Origin: Mucilaginibacter sp. OK098
GTDB lineage: Bacteria; Bacteroidota; Bacteroidia; Sphingobacteriales; Sphingobacteriaceae
Reading direction: 5' to 3'
Length of the DNA: 64,000 bases
Assembly (NCBI RefSeq): GCF_900142915.1
Contig: NZ_FRCM01000006.1
Coordinates: forward strand, 261,503-325,502
Shown: piece after piece, positions 40,705 to 50,753 of the stretch
How the letters are laid out: each line of letters starts with the position of its first letter
Position numbering within the stretch: position 1 is the first letter of the stretch
The notes under the pieces: generated by a model
The model's input: the letters and a program-made list of their open reading frames with translations, nothing else
Database searches by the model: none
Told to the model about the DNA's origin: nothing
Program-made: the position numbers and the translations under genes

Positions 40705-43632
40705 TTGAATCGAATTTCTAAATTTCAAGCATTAAAACAAATCAGGGTACTGCTGTTTGCTATGGTAATTATCATAGCAGGGTGTTCTCTTGAAAAAAAG
40801 AGCGGGTTTAACCGCACCATGCAAAACCTTACTGCCCATTATAATATACTTTTTAATGCTAAAGAGATCCTTAGGCTAAAGCAGGTGAGTTATGAATCGT
40901 CATTTGTTGATAATTATAACGAGATTTTAAGTGTTTACCCTGATACTATCACCCAGTCAGGGACACCCGATAAGGACCTTGAAGAAGCTATAGTTAAGGG
41001 AAACAAAATAATAAACATTAAAGAGCAAAGCCATTACCAGGGCGATGCCTACCTGGTTTTAGGAAAGGCCAATTTTCTTGAAGGCAATTACTTTAACGCA
41101 ACAGAGTTTTTAAATTATGTTATCAAATCGTTCCCGGCACGTTTAGACCTGGAACAGGATGCCCTTATTTGGAAAGCCCGGTCGTTGATGTATCTGAATG
41201 AACTGCCACAGGCTAAAATAGCTATTGACAGCGCTATCCAGATCATCGACCCCAAAAAAAACAAACACCTTATTGCTGATATTTATGCCACCAAACTTCA
41301 ATATGATATTAATGCGCAGGAATATGCCGATGGTGAAGAAATGGCCAAACAAGCCATAAGTCATTGCAGCAACAAGATGCAGCGCCTGCGCTGGACCTTT
41401 ATTTTAAGCCAATTGCAGGAGCTTAATCAAAAACCGGCAGATGCTATTACCAACTATAGTAAAATAGCGAGCAGCAATGTATCCTTCGAGATGGCTTTTA
41501 ACGCCAGCTTAAACCGGATAAGGATTGAGGATGCACGCAATGGCGTTAAAACCAGCCGCACAGAACGTTTGCTTGCCCTTTTAAAAGAACCCAATAATAA
41601 AGAGTTTAAGGATCAGATCTATTTCCAGGTAGCCGAGCTGCAAATGGTTGATAAAAATATTGACGGCGCAATTAAAAACTACAAGCTATCAGTTAGGAAC
41701 AGCGTTAAGAATCAAAGTCAAAAGGGGCTCTCCTACCTGCGCCTGGCTACCATCTACTTTAAAAACAAGGCGGATTACCTTACTTCGAAAAAATATTATG
41801 ACAGCACGCTAACCACCTTGCCGGTTAATTACCCGGGATATCAATCGATAAAAAAAACGAATGCTAACCTGCAGATCCTGGCAGACGGATACCAAACCAT
41901 TGCCCGCGAAGATACATTACAGGCATTAGCCAAAATGGATGAGAAAACCAGGGGAACAGTGATTGATAAAATGGTTAGCGATAAAACTTTGCAGCAACAG
42001 GCAGATTTGAATGCGGCAAATGCTGCCGCAGCAGCCGCTAATAACGTTACTGACCCGTCGGGTCCACGTTCGGGCAGGGCAAATGCGGCAAATACCTTTT
42101 ATTTTTATAACTCCAATGCAGTTAGCCAGGGTTATGGTGATTTTAAACGAAAATGGGGCGACCGTAAGCTGGAAGATAACTGGCGCCGGAGCAGCCGCTC
42201 AAACAGTGATATAACGGCAAATTCAGTAAACACAACCGGTATAGATCCTGATGCGCCTATAAGCGGGCAGCCGGGAGCTAAACCTAAAACAGCAACCGCA
42301 GGCGGTTACCGTGCGGAGTTGATACAGGGGCTGCCACTTACACCCGAATTGCTTGCGCAATCAAATCTTAAAATTTATCATGCCTATATAGATATTGCTA
42401 ACTTTTACCGCGATATTTTAGGCGATAAAAAGGAAGCGATTGCCATTTATGAAAACATTCTTCGCCGTTTTCCAAATGATCCTAATAAGGTATCTATCTA
42501 TTATAATTTATACAGGCTCTATAGCGATGTAGATAAATCAAAATCTGACCAGTATAAAAACATACTCTTAAAGGAATATGCTGATACGCCGTTTGCCAAA
42601 ATAATTTCGGACCCGGACTATGCTAAAAAGCTGGAAGACGAAAATGCAGAATTTACCCAGGCCTATAACCGGGTATTTGATCTTTATGCGCAAAAAAAAT
42701 ATCCTGATGTTATTACAGGTGTGCCGCAATTAGTTAAACAATACCCGGGTAATAAACTTTCGGCCCAACTGTATTACCTTAAAACAATTGCTGAGGGGCA
42801 TAATGAAAAGTTAGCTCCATTTACTGATAGTCTTCAACAAATAACGAAAACTTTCCCGGACGATAAATTAGTTACACCTTTAATTAACCGGCAGCTTGCT
42901 TATATAAACACTAACCTTACCGAACTGCAGGCCAGGCCCGTGATACTTACGGATGATAACCCACAGGAGATCCCGTTTACCCTTGACCAGGCCTTGCATG
43001 AAGAAACTGCTTACCGGCCCGTGGTTGACCCAAATGCGATTAACCAGCCACAGGTTAGAATTGAAAGGCAACAGCAAATAGCAATAGAGAAGCCGAAGCA
43101 AGCTCCACCTAAAATTGCACCCACTATATTGACGCCTATTAAACAACCAGCAGTAATAACAAAGCAGGTTCAGCAAATTACACCACCGGTTGAGCAGGCG
43201 GTACAACAAAATATTGTTATAACACCTACTACAAATAACCAGGAAGTTAAAGCGGACGTGATCACTTCTGTATTTACCATGCATGACAGTACCAACTATT
43301 ACTTTGCGGTAAATGTTAAAAGCGGCACAACTAATTTGGCCTCATCGCGTTTTGGTTTCGGACAGTTTATAAGAGCTAACTATTCCGGTAAGGGGATTAA
43401 ACATCAGCTTTTACCGGTAGGTACCGATAACCAGGTAATATATGTGGGCCGTTTTTCAACACTTGCTGATGCCAAAAAATATGCCCGCGAAGTTATCCCG
43501 CTGTTACCCGATATTATGAAGGTGCCAAAGGATAAATACAGCTTTTTTATTATATCACAGGAAAATCTGAATAAATTAGCCGACGCAAAACTATTGGATA
43601 GTTATTTAGACTATTACCAGAAAAACTTCTAA
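40705..43632 (+). CDS. sprE: SprE/PorW-like type IX secretion lipoprotein with TPR repeats
   Basis: A 975-residue lipoprotein: signal peptide then FAMVIIIAGCS (lipidated Cys27). The start TTG is used because no ATG lies upstream before an in-frame stop and an internal ATG would cut off the signal. Mature residues KSGFNRTMQNLTAHYNILFNAKEIL match the SprE/PorW family start. Many TPR-like helical repeats fill about residues 70-790, then a Pro/Gln-rich linker and a C-terminal domain. In gliding bacteria SprE/PorW links PorLM to the PorKN ring. Confidence 0.85.
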   Translation: MNRISKFQALKQIRVLLFAMVIIIAGCSLEKKSGFNRTMQNLTAHYNILFNAKEILRLKQVSYESSFVDNYNEILSVYPDTITQSGTPDKDLEEAIVKGNKIINIKEQSHYQGDAYLVLGKANFLEGNYFNATEFLNYVIKSFPARLDLEQDALIWKARSLMYLNELPQAKIAIDSAIQIIDPKKNKHLIADIYATKLQYDINAQEYADGEEMAKQAISHCSNKMQRLRWTFILSQLQELNQKPADAITNYSKIASSNVSFEMAFNASLNRIRIEDARNGVKTSRTERLLALLKEPNNKEFKDQIYFQVAELQMVDKNIDGAIKNYKLSVRNSVKNQSQKGLSYLRLATIYFKNKADYLTSKKYYDSTLTTLPVNYPGYQSIKKTNANLQILADGYQTIAREDTLQALAKMDEKTRGTVIDKMVSDKTLQQQADLNAANAAAAAANNVTDPSGPRSGRANAANTFYFYNSNAVSQGYGDFKRKWGDRKLEDNWRRSSRSNSDITANSVNTTGIDPDAPISGQPGAKPKTATAGGYRAELIQGLPLTPELLAQSNLKIYHAYIDIANFYRDILGDKKEAIAIYENILRRFPNDPNKVSIYYNLYRLYSDVDKSKSDQYKNILLKEYADTPFAKIISDPDYAKKLEDENAEFTQAYNRVFDLYAQKKYPDVITGVPQLVKQYPGNKLSAQLYYLKTIAEGHNEKLAPFTDSLQQITKTFPDDKLVTPLINRQLAYINTNLTELQARPVILTDDNPQEIPFTLDQALHEETAYRPVVDPNAINQPQVRIERQQQIAIEKPKQAPPKIAPTILTPIKQPAVITKQVQQITPPVEQAVQQNIVITPTTNNQEVKADVITSVFTMHDSTNYYFAVNVKSGTTNLASSRFGFGQFIRANYSGKGIKHQLLPVGTDNQVIYVGRFSTLADAKKYAREVIPLLPDIMKVPKDKYSFFIISQENLNKLADAKLLDSYLDYYQKNF

Positions 43633-43637
43633 CCACT

Positions 43638-45881
43638 ATGATCATTAAACTTGCACCACAAGATATACGAAGATATAATTGGTACATATGGAAAACCGTT
43701 ATTTGCTTTTTAGCGCTTTTTGCTTTAATGCTTGTGGTAACCTATTTTGGTTTATTTGGCCAGCTGCCACCATTTAGACTTATTGAAAACCCTAAAAGCT
43801 TCCAGGCTTCTGAAGTGCTTTCTGCAGATAAAACAGTTTTAGGCACCTACTATGTGCAAAACCGCTCAAGCGTAAATTACTCACAGCTATCGCCTAACGT
43901 GGTTAACGCGTTGATAGCCACCGAAGATGTTCGTTTTTATGAGCATTCAGGTATTGATTTTCAACGCTTGCCGGGCATTGTGTTTTTTACGTTGATAGGG
44001 AAAAAACAGGGTGCCAGCACCATTACTCAGCAATTGGCAAAAAATCTTTTCTCGGGCCAGATCTCGCATAACCCTTTTGTACGCTTTACCCAAAAGCTTA
44101 AAGAGTGGATAATGGCTATACAGCTCGAGCGGCGCTACACTAAACAGGAAATAGTTACCATGTACTTAAACACGGTCGACTTTGGTGCTTATAATACTTG
44201 GGGTATTAAATCTGCGGCACGGACCTATTTTAATGTTACTCCTGATAAACTTACACCTGATCAGGCTGCAATGCTGGTAGGGATGCTTAAAGGTACCGGC
44301 GTTTATTCTCCAATACGCCATCCTGACAGGGCATTAAACCGCCGTAACCTTATTTTGGGACTGATGGAAGGCCAGGGATTTTTAAGCAGCGGTCAACTGG
44401 CTGAGCTAAAAGAAAAACCGTTGGGGCTTAATTTCACTCAAATCACCCATAATGACGGGCCTGCACCCTATTTCAGGGCAGTGCTAAAGCAAGAGATCCA
44501 AAAGATCTTTAAAGATCAGAACATTACAAAATCAGACGGTACGCCTTATGATCTTGACCGCGATGGCTTAAAGATCTACACAACGCTCGATGCTACTATG
44601 CAGCAATATGCTGAGCAGGCACAGCGTGATTATATGCCTACCCTGCAGGGTGAATTTAATTCACAGTGGAAAGGTGTTAACAGGGCAAAAAGCATTAAAA
44701 ACTATAAGCTGCTGCTTGACCAGGGCATGTTCAGGTCTGACAGGTACAAAGAATTGCAATTGCAGGGAAAATCAGAAGAGGAGATCAGGCAGAATTTTGA
44801 TACGCCCGACAGCCTGGAGCTTTTTACATGGAGGGGTAATATTGATACGGTGATGAAACCTATCGATTCCATTGTATACAGTAAAATGATGCTCCGTAAC
44901 TCCATGATGAGCATGGACCCAACCACGGGCTATGTAAAAGCGTGGGTAGGCGGCACCAACTTTGAACATTTCAAGTACGACCAGGTAAAGCTTGGGACCC
45001 GGCAGGTAGGTTCAACAGCTAAGCCGTTTACTTATTCGGTAGCTATTGAAAACGGGTTTTCACCATGTCAGGAAGTGGATAACGTGCCGGTAACCATAAC
45101 CGGGTATGGATCAGAACCATGGACGCCTAAACAATCATCATCCGATTGGCTACAGGGTTCAATAACGCTGCGAAAAGCTTTGGGCTGGTCGCAGAACTAC
45201 GTTGCGGCTTATGTTATGAACGAGGTAAAGCCGATCCCGGTGATGGAACTGATCAAAAAAATGGGGGTAACCAGCGAGGTGCCTGCTTACCCATCAATAG
45301 CATTAGGTTCGTTTAACGCATCTGTATATGATATGACGGGCGCTTATTCTGTATTTGCCAACCACGGAACATGGACTGAGCCTACTTACTTATTACGCAT
45401 TGAAGATAAAAATGGCAACGTAATATATACGCATACCCCAAAAGTTGTACAGGCTATGGATGCGCAAACCGCTTATGTGATGACCTATATGCTAAAAGGC
45501 GTAATTGAAGACGGTACAGGCTCAAGGCTGATCCGCACATATGGTTTTCATAATCCTGTTGGCGGCAAAACGGGTACTACCCAGGACAACTCCGACGGCT
45601 GGTTCATGGGCATCACCCCGCAGCTGGTTACCGGCGTATGGACAGGTTGCGAAGACCGCGATATCCATTTCCGCTCAACAAGGCTTGGCGAGGGCGCTAA
45701 CTCAGCCTTACCTATTTTTGCCGGGTTTATGAAAAGAGTATATGATAATCCCGCTCTTGGTATTAAAAGAAATGTTGATTTTGATGCACCAAAAGGCGGT
45801 GTAAGCATTGTAATGGATTGTAACGCGTATAAACAGCAACAACAAGGGACTGGGGAAGTGGATAAAAAATTAGGATTTTAA
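43638..45881 (+). CDS. mrcA: Penicillin-binding protein 1A, bifunctional
   Basis: A 747-residue peptidoglycan synthase: a membrane helix at about residues 15-35, a GT51 glycosyltransferase domain (ATEDVRFYEHSGIDFQRL with catalytic Glu; QGASTITQQLAKNLF), and a transpeptidase domain with active-site GSTAKPF, SQN and GGKTGTT (KTG). It polymerises glycan strands and cross-links them. It follows sprE by 5 bp, so the two are probably co-transcribed. The length is usual. Confidence 0.96.
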   Translation: MIIKLAPQDIRRYNWYIWKTVICFLALFALMLVVTYFGLFGQLPPFRLIENPKSFQASEVLSADKTVLGTYYVQNRSSVNYSQLSPNVVNALIATEDVRFYEHSGIDFQRLPGIVFFTLIGKKQGASTITQQLAKNLFSGQISHNPFVRFTQKLKEWIMAIQLERRYTKQEIVTMYLNTVDFGAYNTWGIKSAARTYFNVTPDKLTPDQAAMLVGMLKGTGVYSPIRHPDRALNRRNLILGLMEGQGFLSSGQLAELKEKPLGLNFTQITHNDGPAPYFRAVLKQEIQKIFKDQNITKSDGTPYDLDRDGLKIYTTLDATMQQYAEQAQRDYMPTLQGEFNSQWKGVNRAKSIKNYKLLLDQGMFRSDRYKELQLQGKSEEEIRQNFDTPDSLELFTWRGNIDTVMKPIDSIVYSKMMLRNSMMSMDPTTGYVKAWVGGTNFEHFKYDQVKLGTRQVGSTAKPFTYSVAIENGFSPCQEVDNVPVTITGYGSEPWTPKQSSSDWLQGSITLRKALGWSQNYVAAYVMNEVKPIPVMELIKKMGVTSEVPAYPSIALGSFNASVYDMTGAYSVFANHGTWTEPTYLLRIEDKNGNVIYTHTPKVVQAMDAQTAYVMTYMLKGVIEDGTGSRLIRTYGFHNPVGGKTGTTQDNSDGWFMGITPQLVTGVWTGCEDRDIHFRSTRLGEGANSALPIFAGFMKRVYDNPALGIKRNVDFDAPKGGVSIVMDCNAYKQQQQGTGEVDKKLGF

Positions 45882-45895
45882 ATACCGCGCCTCCC

Positions 45896-46045
45896 GTAAT
45901 TGTGAGGAACGAAGCAACCTCTGCACTCGCTAATCATGAACAGGAAGGATATATTGAGGCCTAACAGTTGACTAACTTTACGTTTACCATAAAATCAAGT
46001 TCCATGAGTGTCCTTTGCAGAGGTTGCTTCGTTCCTCGCAATGAC
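45896..46045. repeat. GTCATTGCGAGG palindromic element, copy 2
   Basis: The outer arms at 45896-45925 and 46016-46045 are inverted repeats matching at 28 of 30 positions (GAGGAACGAAGCAACCTCTG core). The inner 90 bp are unlike copy 1 at 11741-11851, which shares GTCATTGCGAGGAACGAAGC. Confidence 0.9.
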
Positions 46046-46071
46046 GCTTGTTATATTACTAAGTAAACTTC

Positions 46072-46104
46072 AGACTTACGAAGTTTTAAAAACTTCGTAA
46101 GTCT
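46072..46104. repeat. AGACTTACGAAG palindrome, compact form
   Basis: Arms of 16 bases, AGACTTACGAAGTTTT and its reverse complement, flank one central A and are followed by TTTT. It sits between pbp and uvrC and resembles a terminator. The expanded relative is at 31523-31603. Confidence 0.9.
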
Positions 46105-46121
46105 TTTCACTAAGTGAACTA

Positions 46122-47948
46122 ATGACTACAGTATTCGATTATAGATCTAAATTAAAAAACATCCCTCATAAACCGGGTATTTACCAGTTTTGGGATGAGG
46201 AGAAGGAGCTGATCTATATTGGTAAGGCTAAGAATCTGCGCAACCGGGTTACCAGCTACTTCAATAAGGATAACCACGTAAATGCCAAAACAAAGGTGCT
46301 GGTATCAAAGATCAGGAATATCACTTTTACTATTGTAGATACTGAAGTTGATGCCTGGCTGCTGGAAAACAGCCTGATAAAAAAGCACCAGCCTCGATAT
46401 AATGTGATGCTGAAGGATGATAAAACCTATCCCTGGATTATCATTAAAAATGAACATTTCCCCCGCATATTTTACACAAGGCGTATTGTTCGCGATGGAT
46501 CAAAGTACCTTGGACCTTATGCCTCGGTAAGTATGATGCACAATATCCTGGGGCTTATAAAAGAAACCTTCCCGCTGCGTACCTGTAACCTGGCGCTTAC
46601 CCGCGAGAATATTGATAAGGGGAAGTTTAAGGTTTGTTTGGAGTACCAGTTGGGCAATTGCAAAGGCCCCTGCCAAAACTACCAGACAGAGGATGACTAT
46701 GACAATAGCATTAATGAAATAACCGACATTTTAAACGGAAAAATTGGCGCTGTGCTCCGTAACCTTAAAGCTGATATGGAGAAGGCCATAAGTGAAATGA
46801 ATTATGAGCATGCGCATCGTTTAAAAAGAAAATTCGAGCTGCTGGATAATTACCAAAGTAAATCAACCGTGGTAAATTCGTCAATAACTGATGTGGATGT
46901 TTTCAGCATCGCATCAGAAGAGAAATACGCCTTTGTTAACTATTTAAAGGTAATGAACGGCACCATCATCCAAACGCAAACCATCGAATTGAAAAAACGA
47001 CTGGATGAAAGTGATGAAGAACTGTTAACGCTGGCCATTTCGGAGTTCAGGAGCAGGTATGATAGCCATTCGAAAGAGATCATTGTACCTTTTGATATAG
47101 ACCTGGACGATGCTAAAATAAAATTCACCGTACCCAAGCTTGGAGAAAAAAAGAAACTGCTTGATCTTTCGCAAAAGAATGTCCATTTCTTTAAAAGGGA
47201 TAAGATGGATCAGTACGAAAAACTGAACCCTGAGATAAGAACGGAAAGGCTGCTTACTCAAATGATGAAGGACCTGCGGATGAATCAGCTGCCGAGGCAT
47301 ATTGAATGCTTTGACAACTCCAATTTCCAGGGAAAATATCCGGTATCGGCAATTGTGGTTTTTAGGGACGCCAAGCCTTCAAAAAAGGATTACCGCCATT
47401 TTAATGTAAAGACCGTTGAAGGCCCGGATGATTTTGCTACCATGGAAGAGGCCGTTCACCGCCGTTATAGACGCATGCTTGACGAAGGAACCGAACTACC
47501 TCAATTGATAGTTATTGACGGCGGTAAAGGTCAATTATCATCAGCATTAAAAAGCCTCAAGCTATTAGGTATTGATAAGCAGGTAACCGTAATTGGTATT
47601 GCCAAAAGATTGGAAGAATTGTATTACCCCGGTGACCAATATCCATTATACCTCGATAAAAAATCAGAAACGTTAAAAGTTATTCAGCAATTAAGGGACG
47701 AAGCACACCGTTTCGGCATAACTTTTCACCGTAAAAAACGCGATAAGGGCACCCTGGTAACTGAGCTTGAACTAATTGAAGGCATAGGCAAAACCACTGC
47801 GGAAAAGTTGCTTAAATATTTCAAATCTGTTAAAAAAGTACGTGCGGCAACCGAAGTTGAATTACAGGAAGTTGTGAATATGAAACAGGCGAAAGCGATA
47901 ATTACATATTTTACCGTTAGTGATCAGAGGTTAGAGACCAGAGATTAG
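46122..47948 (+). CDS. uvrC: Excinuclease ABC subunit C
   Basis: A 608-residue incision nuclease of nucleotide-excision repair. The GIY-YIG domain is residues 12-95 (PHKPGIYQFWDEEKELIYIGKAK), the four-Cys region LRTCN...KVCLEYQLGNCKGPC at about 155-190, the UvrB-binding UVR motif at about 205-240, the RNase H-like endonuclease (IECFDNSNFQG...DGGKGQLSSA) at about 380-520, and HhH motifs near the end. The last nine residues, SDQRLETRD, and the stop are encoded by a 31-bp repeat arm. Confidence 0.97.
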   Translation: MTTVFDYRSKLKNIPHKPGIYQFWDEEKELIYIGKAKNLRNRVTSYFNKDNHVNAKTKVLVSKIRNITFTIVDTEVDAWLLENSLIKKHQPRYNVMLKDDKTYPWIIIKNEHFPRIFYTRRIVRDGSKYLGPYASVSMMHNILGLIKETFPLRTCNLALTRENIDKGKFKVCLEYQLGNCKGPCQNYQTEDDYDNSINEITDILNGKIGAVLRNLKADMEKAISEMNYEHAHRLKRKFELLDNYQSKSTVVNSSITDVDVFSIASEEKYAFVNYLKVMNGTIIQTQTIELKKRLDESDEELLTLAISEFRSRYDSHSKEIIVPFDIDLDDAKIKFTVPKLGEKKKLLDLSQKNVHFFKRDKMDQYEKLNPEIRTERLLTQMMKDLRMNQLPRHIECFDNSNFQGKYPVSAIVVFRDAKPSKKDYRHFNVKTVEGPDDFATMEEAVHRRYRRMLDEGTELPQLIVIDGGKGQLSSALKSLKLLGIDKQVTVIGIAKRLEELYYPGDQYPLYLDKKSETLKVIQQLRDEAHRFGITFHRKKRDKGTLVTELELIEGIGKTTAEKLLKYFKSVKKVRAATEVELQEVVNMKQAKAIITYFTVSDQRLETRD

Positions 47949-48190
47949 TTTTAAAAACTTCTTTGCGCCCTTGCTGATATAACATGTCGTAAGCTTTCAG
48001 CTTACACAAAAACCTTACATCAAAATATTTAACATGGAAGCTAAAAGCTTCCGCAATGCCGCACCACAGGTTACGCGCTACGCTAAACCCGTGGCAGCGT
48101 AAGTCTCTAAATAAAAAGGCCCTGCAAAATTTGCAAGGCCTTCCATATATCATTTAAGAACTAATCTCTGGTCACTAACCTCTAATCACT
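47919..48190. repeat. 31-bp inverted repeat bounding the uvrC-gldN junction
   Basis: The arm 47919-47949 (inside uvrC) and the arm 48160-48190 match as reverse complements at 29 of 31 positions. They use ATCTCTGGTC and CTAACCTCT words. Between them lie two small perfect hairpins, GTAAGCT-TTC-AGCTTAC (47990-48006) and GGAAGCT-AAA-AGCTTCC (48034-48051), and a terminator. Confidence 0.9.
48117..48142. terminator. Bidirectional terminator at the uvrC-gldN junction
   Basis: AAGGCCCTGCAAA and TTTGCAAGGCCTT form a stem with one mismatch. It can end transcription from both converging genes. Confidence 0.65.
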
Positions 48191-48194
48191 CCAA

Positions 48195-49163
48195 TCAATA
48201 CGACCACAAATTAAGTTCCCAATCCATAAGGGTTTTCTTCATCCGCTCCGATTCGTACAGCCGGTCTATACCGCTTGCATAATCTTTTATACGTTCGTCC
48301 TTATCGTTTGATTCTTTTACAATATAACTCGTGAAGATCCTTTTTACAAAGGCATCGTCAAAGCTTAGCCCGGTAGCATCGCTGCTGCGGCTAACAATTT
48401 CTTTGGTTGCCAGTATATGTCTTGCATCAGGGAAATAAATCCAAAATGCCGGCTGATAATCTTCAGTGGTTCCAATTTTTATCTTGATCATTGGAGCAAT
48501 ACCAACAATGCGTGGTTCAAAAATTGACCGCTGCCTGTCAAATACCCAATCTTCCTTAATCCTGAACTTTACAATGCTATCAGCATTAAATTCTCCAGCT
48601 TGTACGGTTGAACCGGTTTTGTTGCCGTTTGCATCAAATTTATCAACCACACTGCTATCTGCCATTTTGCTCCTGGCCTTTCCCTGTGCCAGCGGAACTA
48701 AAAATTTGTCGCCTCCCGGATCCTCTTTGCTGGCAATTGGATCATAAGCTGTTAATTCGCCTGCGTCAATAGCATTCAGTAAAACGTCAATTAAACGCTG
48801 TTTTGGCGAAGCCAGGTAGGCATTCATCTTTTCGCGGATATCAATTTCACGCCACACACGCTTTGCAAATGCAACATCCGATTCCCTTAAATTAGGATAC
48901 GGGGTTACTTTAGCGCTTAAAATATTGGTCTTTTTAAAATAGCCGTCTAATGGCGCTTCAAAAGGCTTTACTGGGCCTGCTTTTTTTGTAGTATCAACAC
49001 CTATTGGTTTTGCACTTGTAGTAGCATTAGGGTTTACTGCTGCAGGTTGTTGTTGCTGAACTGTTTGCGCAGGTGGTGTAGCAGCTGCCTTTTTCTTGCG
49101 CTTTCTTTGTGCATAAGTTGATATGCAGGCTAAACAAAGTAAAACAACTAAAATCTTTTTCAT
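48195..49163 (-). CDS. gldN: Gliding/type IX secretion protein GldN
   Basis: A 322-residue periplasmic protein with a signal peptide (MKKILVVLLCLACISTYAQRK). After a Lys/Ala/Gln-rich linker (20-70) comes the GldN/PorN core: DGYFKKTNILSAKVTPYPNL, WREIDIREKMNAYL, ILATKEIVSRSSDATGLSFDDAF and the C-terminal ERMKKTLMDWELNLWSY. GldN joins GldK as a large ring under the outer membrane. It is the last gene of gldKLMN, 7 bp after gldM. Confidence 0.95.
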   Translation of the reverse strand: MKKILVVLLCLACISTYAQRKRKKKAAATPPAQTVQQQQPAAVNPNATTSAKPIGVDTTKKAGPVKPFEAPLDGYFKKTNILSAKVTPYPNLRESDVAFAKRVWREIDIREKMNAYLASPKQRLIDVLLNAIDAGELTAYDPIASKEDPGGDKFLVPLAQGKARSKMADSSVVDKFDANGNKTGSTVQAGEFNADSIVKFRIKEDWVFDRQRSIFEPRIVGIAPMIKIKIGTTEDYQPAFWIYFPDARHILATKEIVSRSSDATGLSFDDAFVKRIFTSYIVKESNDKDERIKDYASGIDRLYESERMKKTLMDWELNLWSY

Positions 49164-49170
49164 AATTCTT

Positions 49171-50709
49171 TTAATTAGCAGTTAATACAATCGGGTCTAG
49201 TCCTCGTTGTGTACCATCAGGGCCAACAGCAATAATCTCTTTAAATACAACAGTTGTACCGGGTGAAACACCATTCATTGCTGAGCGCATAGCGCCTGAT
49301 AATTCGCCTCCCGTAGTTGATAATATAATAGCATCCTGGCGCGGTTTAGCAATCAATAAAGTAAAACGCGTAACATTAAATTTAGCATCAAAATCAAAGC
49401 CTTCAAGTTTTGCAAAAAGCCTGTCCTGCGCTCTTATGTTAGCTGCACTGGTGTTGCCACCACTTTTACCTGCAAACTGGGGTTTAGGATCAGGGATCCG
49501 TTTAGTACGGAACAACGAGGATCCGAGGTTTGTTAATTTTCCTGATACCATGCCCGAAACATTAATAGTTGCAGTCCCTATGCTGGTTACAGTAGCAGTG
49601 TAATGCCCATCAGATCCGCTTAAGCTGCCACCACTCATGGTAACGCGTAAATCGCTTTTTGCGACACCCGGTGCCGAAACTGAAACAGGGTTCGGTACGC
49701 CAATATATAAAACGTTCATTTTATCCGGCGATACCACTGCTGATGGTTTTGCAACCATGTAAGTTTGCGGTGGTGTATGATATGTTTGTAATTTACCGTC
49801 GTTATCTTTAAAGCTTATATCTGCGCTCCATGTGTGAAGACCTTCGGAACTTGTGCTCCCTGTATATTTACCTTTTCCTGCATCAACTGCAACAGGTGAA
49901 CCGCCTACAGTTATATTTGGTGATAAGTGCGAATCATAAGCAGTAAGAAAAACTTCTGCTGTGTATGGCTGACCAATAAGTACATAACTTGTCGGCGCTA
50001 CTGCTACAGCGTTAAATTTATCCAGGTTTACCTGTGCTTGTTCTGCTTCGCCCAATATTTTTTTAACAACTTCGTTTTCAGCATTTTTATTGTCAGTTTG
50101 GATCTTGGCAAGCGTGGTCATTGTAGCACCTAATGGTATACCATCTCCAAAATAAGCCTCTTCCCATGATTTGTGAGGACCCTGTCCTGCGGTTGAAGGT
50201 GGATCAACGGCATCAAGAGAAAAATTTACGCCGGCTCTTTCTTTATCATTCTTTAACAAAGCAAGTAAACTAGCCCGGGTTTCATTAATCTTTTGGCGTA
50301 ATTCTTCGCCTTTTTTCTGGGTTATCATTATCCTTGGCGAAACATCCAGGTTATCCCGTGCCTCAACGTCATTAGTAGTGGTGTTTATACCGCCGCCTTC
50401 AGCAGTCAATTGCTCCCGTAAAGCCTGGATATAATCATTCAGGGCTTTTGCAACAGTTGTAGCCTTCTTAGCCCGGTCATATATAGGCTGTGCCCTATCA
50501 TGCTGTTCCTTAAGTTTACTTTTTTCAAAAGCAGAATATGTATCGTTAATTCCCTTATCTACGTTAGATGTTGACGTATCCAGGCTATTTTTTATATTCT
50601 TAAACGCATCGAGTAAGTTATCCGGTACACTTAAAGCCACAAGGCCTAAAAGCACCAGGTAAAGGATACCCATCATTCGTTGTCTTGGGGTTTGTTTACC
50701 TCCAGCCAT
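49171..50709 (-). CDS. gldM: Gliding/type IX secretion motor protein GldM
   Basis: A 512-residue protein: one N-terminal membrane helix (RMMGILYLVLLGLVALSVP, about residues 11-29) and a long periplasmic part of helices and Ig-like beta domains. The PRQRMMGILYLVLLGL start is characteristic of GldM/PorM. It pairs with GldL as a proton-driven motor that powers T9SS and gliding. It lies 44 bp after gldL. Confidence 0.96.
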   Translation of the reverse strand: MAGGKQTPRQRMMGILYLVLLGLVALSVPDNLLDAFKNIKNSLDTSTSNVDKGINDTYSAFEKSKLKEQHDRAQPIYDRAKKATTVAKALNDYIQALREQLTAEGGGINTTTNDVEARDNLDVSPRIMITQKKGEELRQKINETRASLLALLKNDKERAGVNFSLDAVDPPSTAGQGPHKSWEEAYFGDGIPLGATMTTLAKIQTDNKNAENEVVKKILGEAEQAQVNLDKFNAVAVAPTSYVLIGQPYTAEVFLTAYDSHLSPNITVGGSPVAVDAGKGKYTGSTSSEGLHTWSADISFKDNDGKLQTYHTPPQTYMVAKPSAVVSPDKMNVLYIGVPNPVSVSAPGVAKSDLRVTMSGGSLSGSDGHYTATVTSIGTATINVSGMVSGKLTNLGSSLFRTKRIPDPKPQFAGKSGGNTSAANIRAQDRLFAKLEGFDFDAKFNVTRFTLLIAKPRQDAIILSTTGGELSGAMRSAMNGVSPGTTVVFKEIIAVGPDGTQRGLDPIVLTAN

Positions 50710-50753
50710 TTGTCTTAAATGTTATGTTTTTTATTAAATAAAATTTATAAGCC

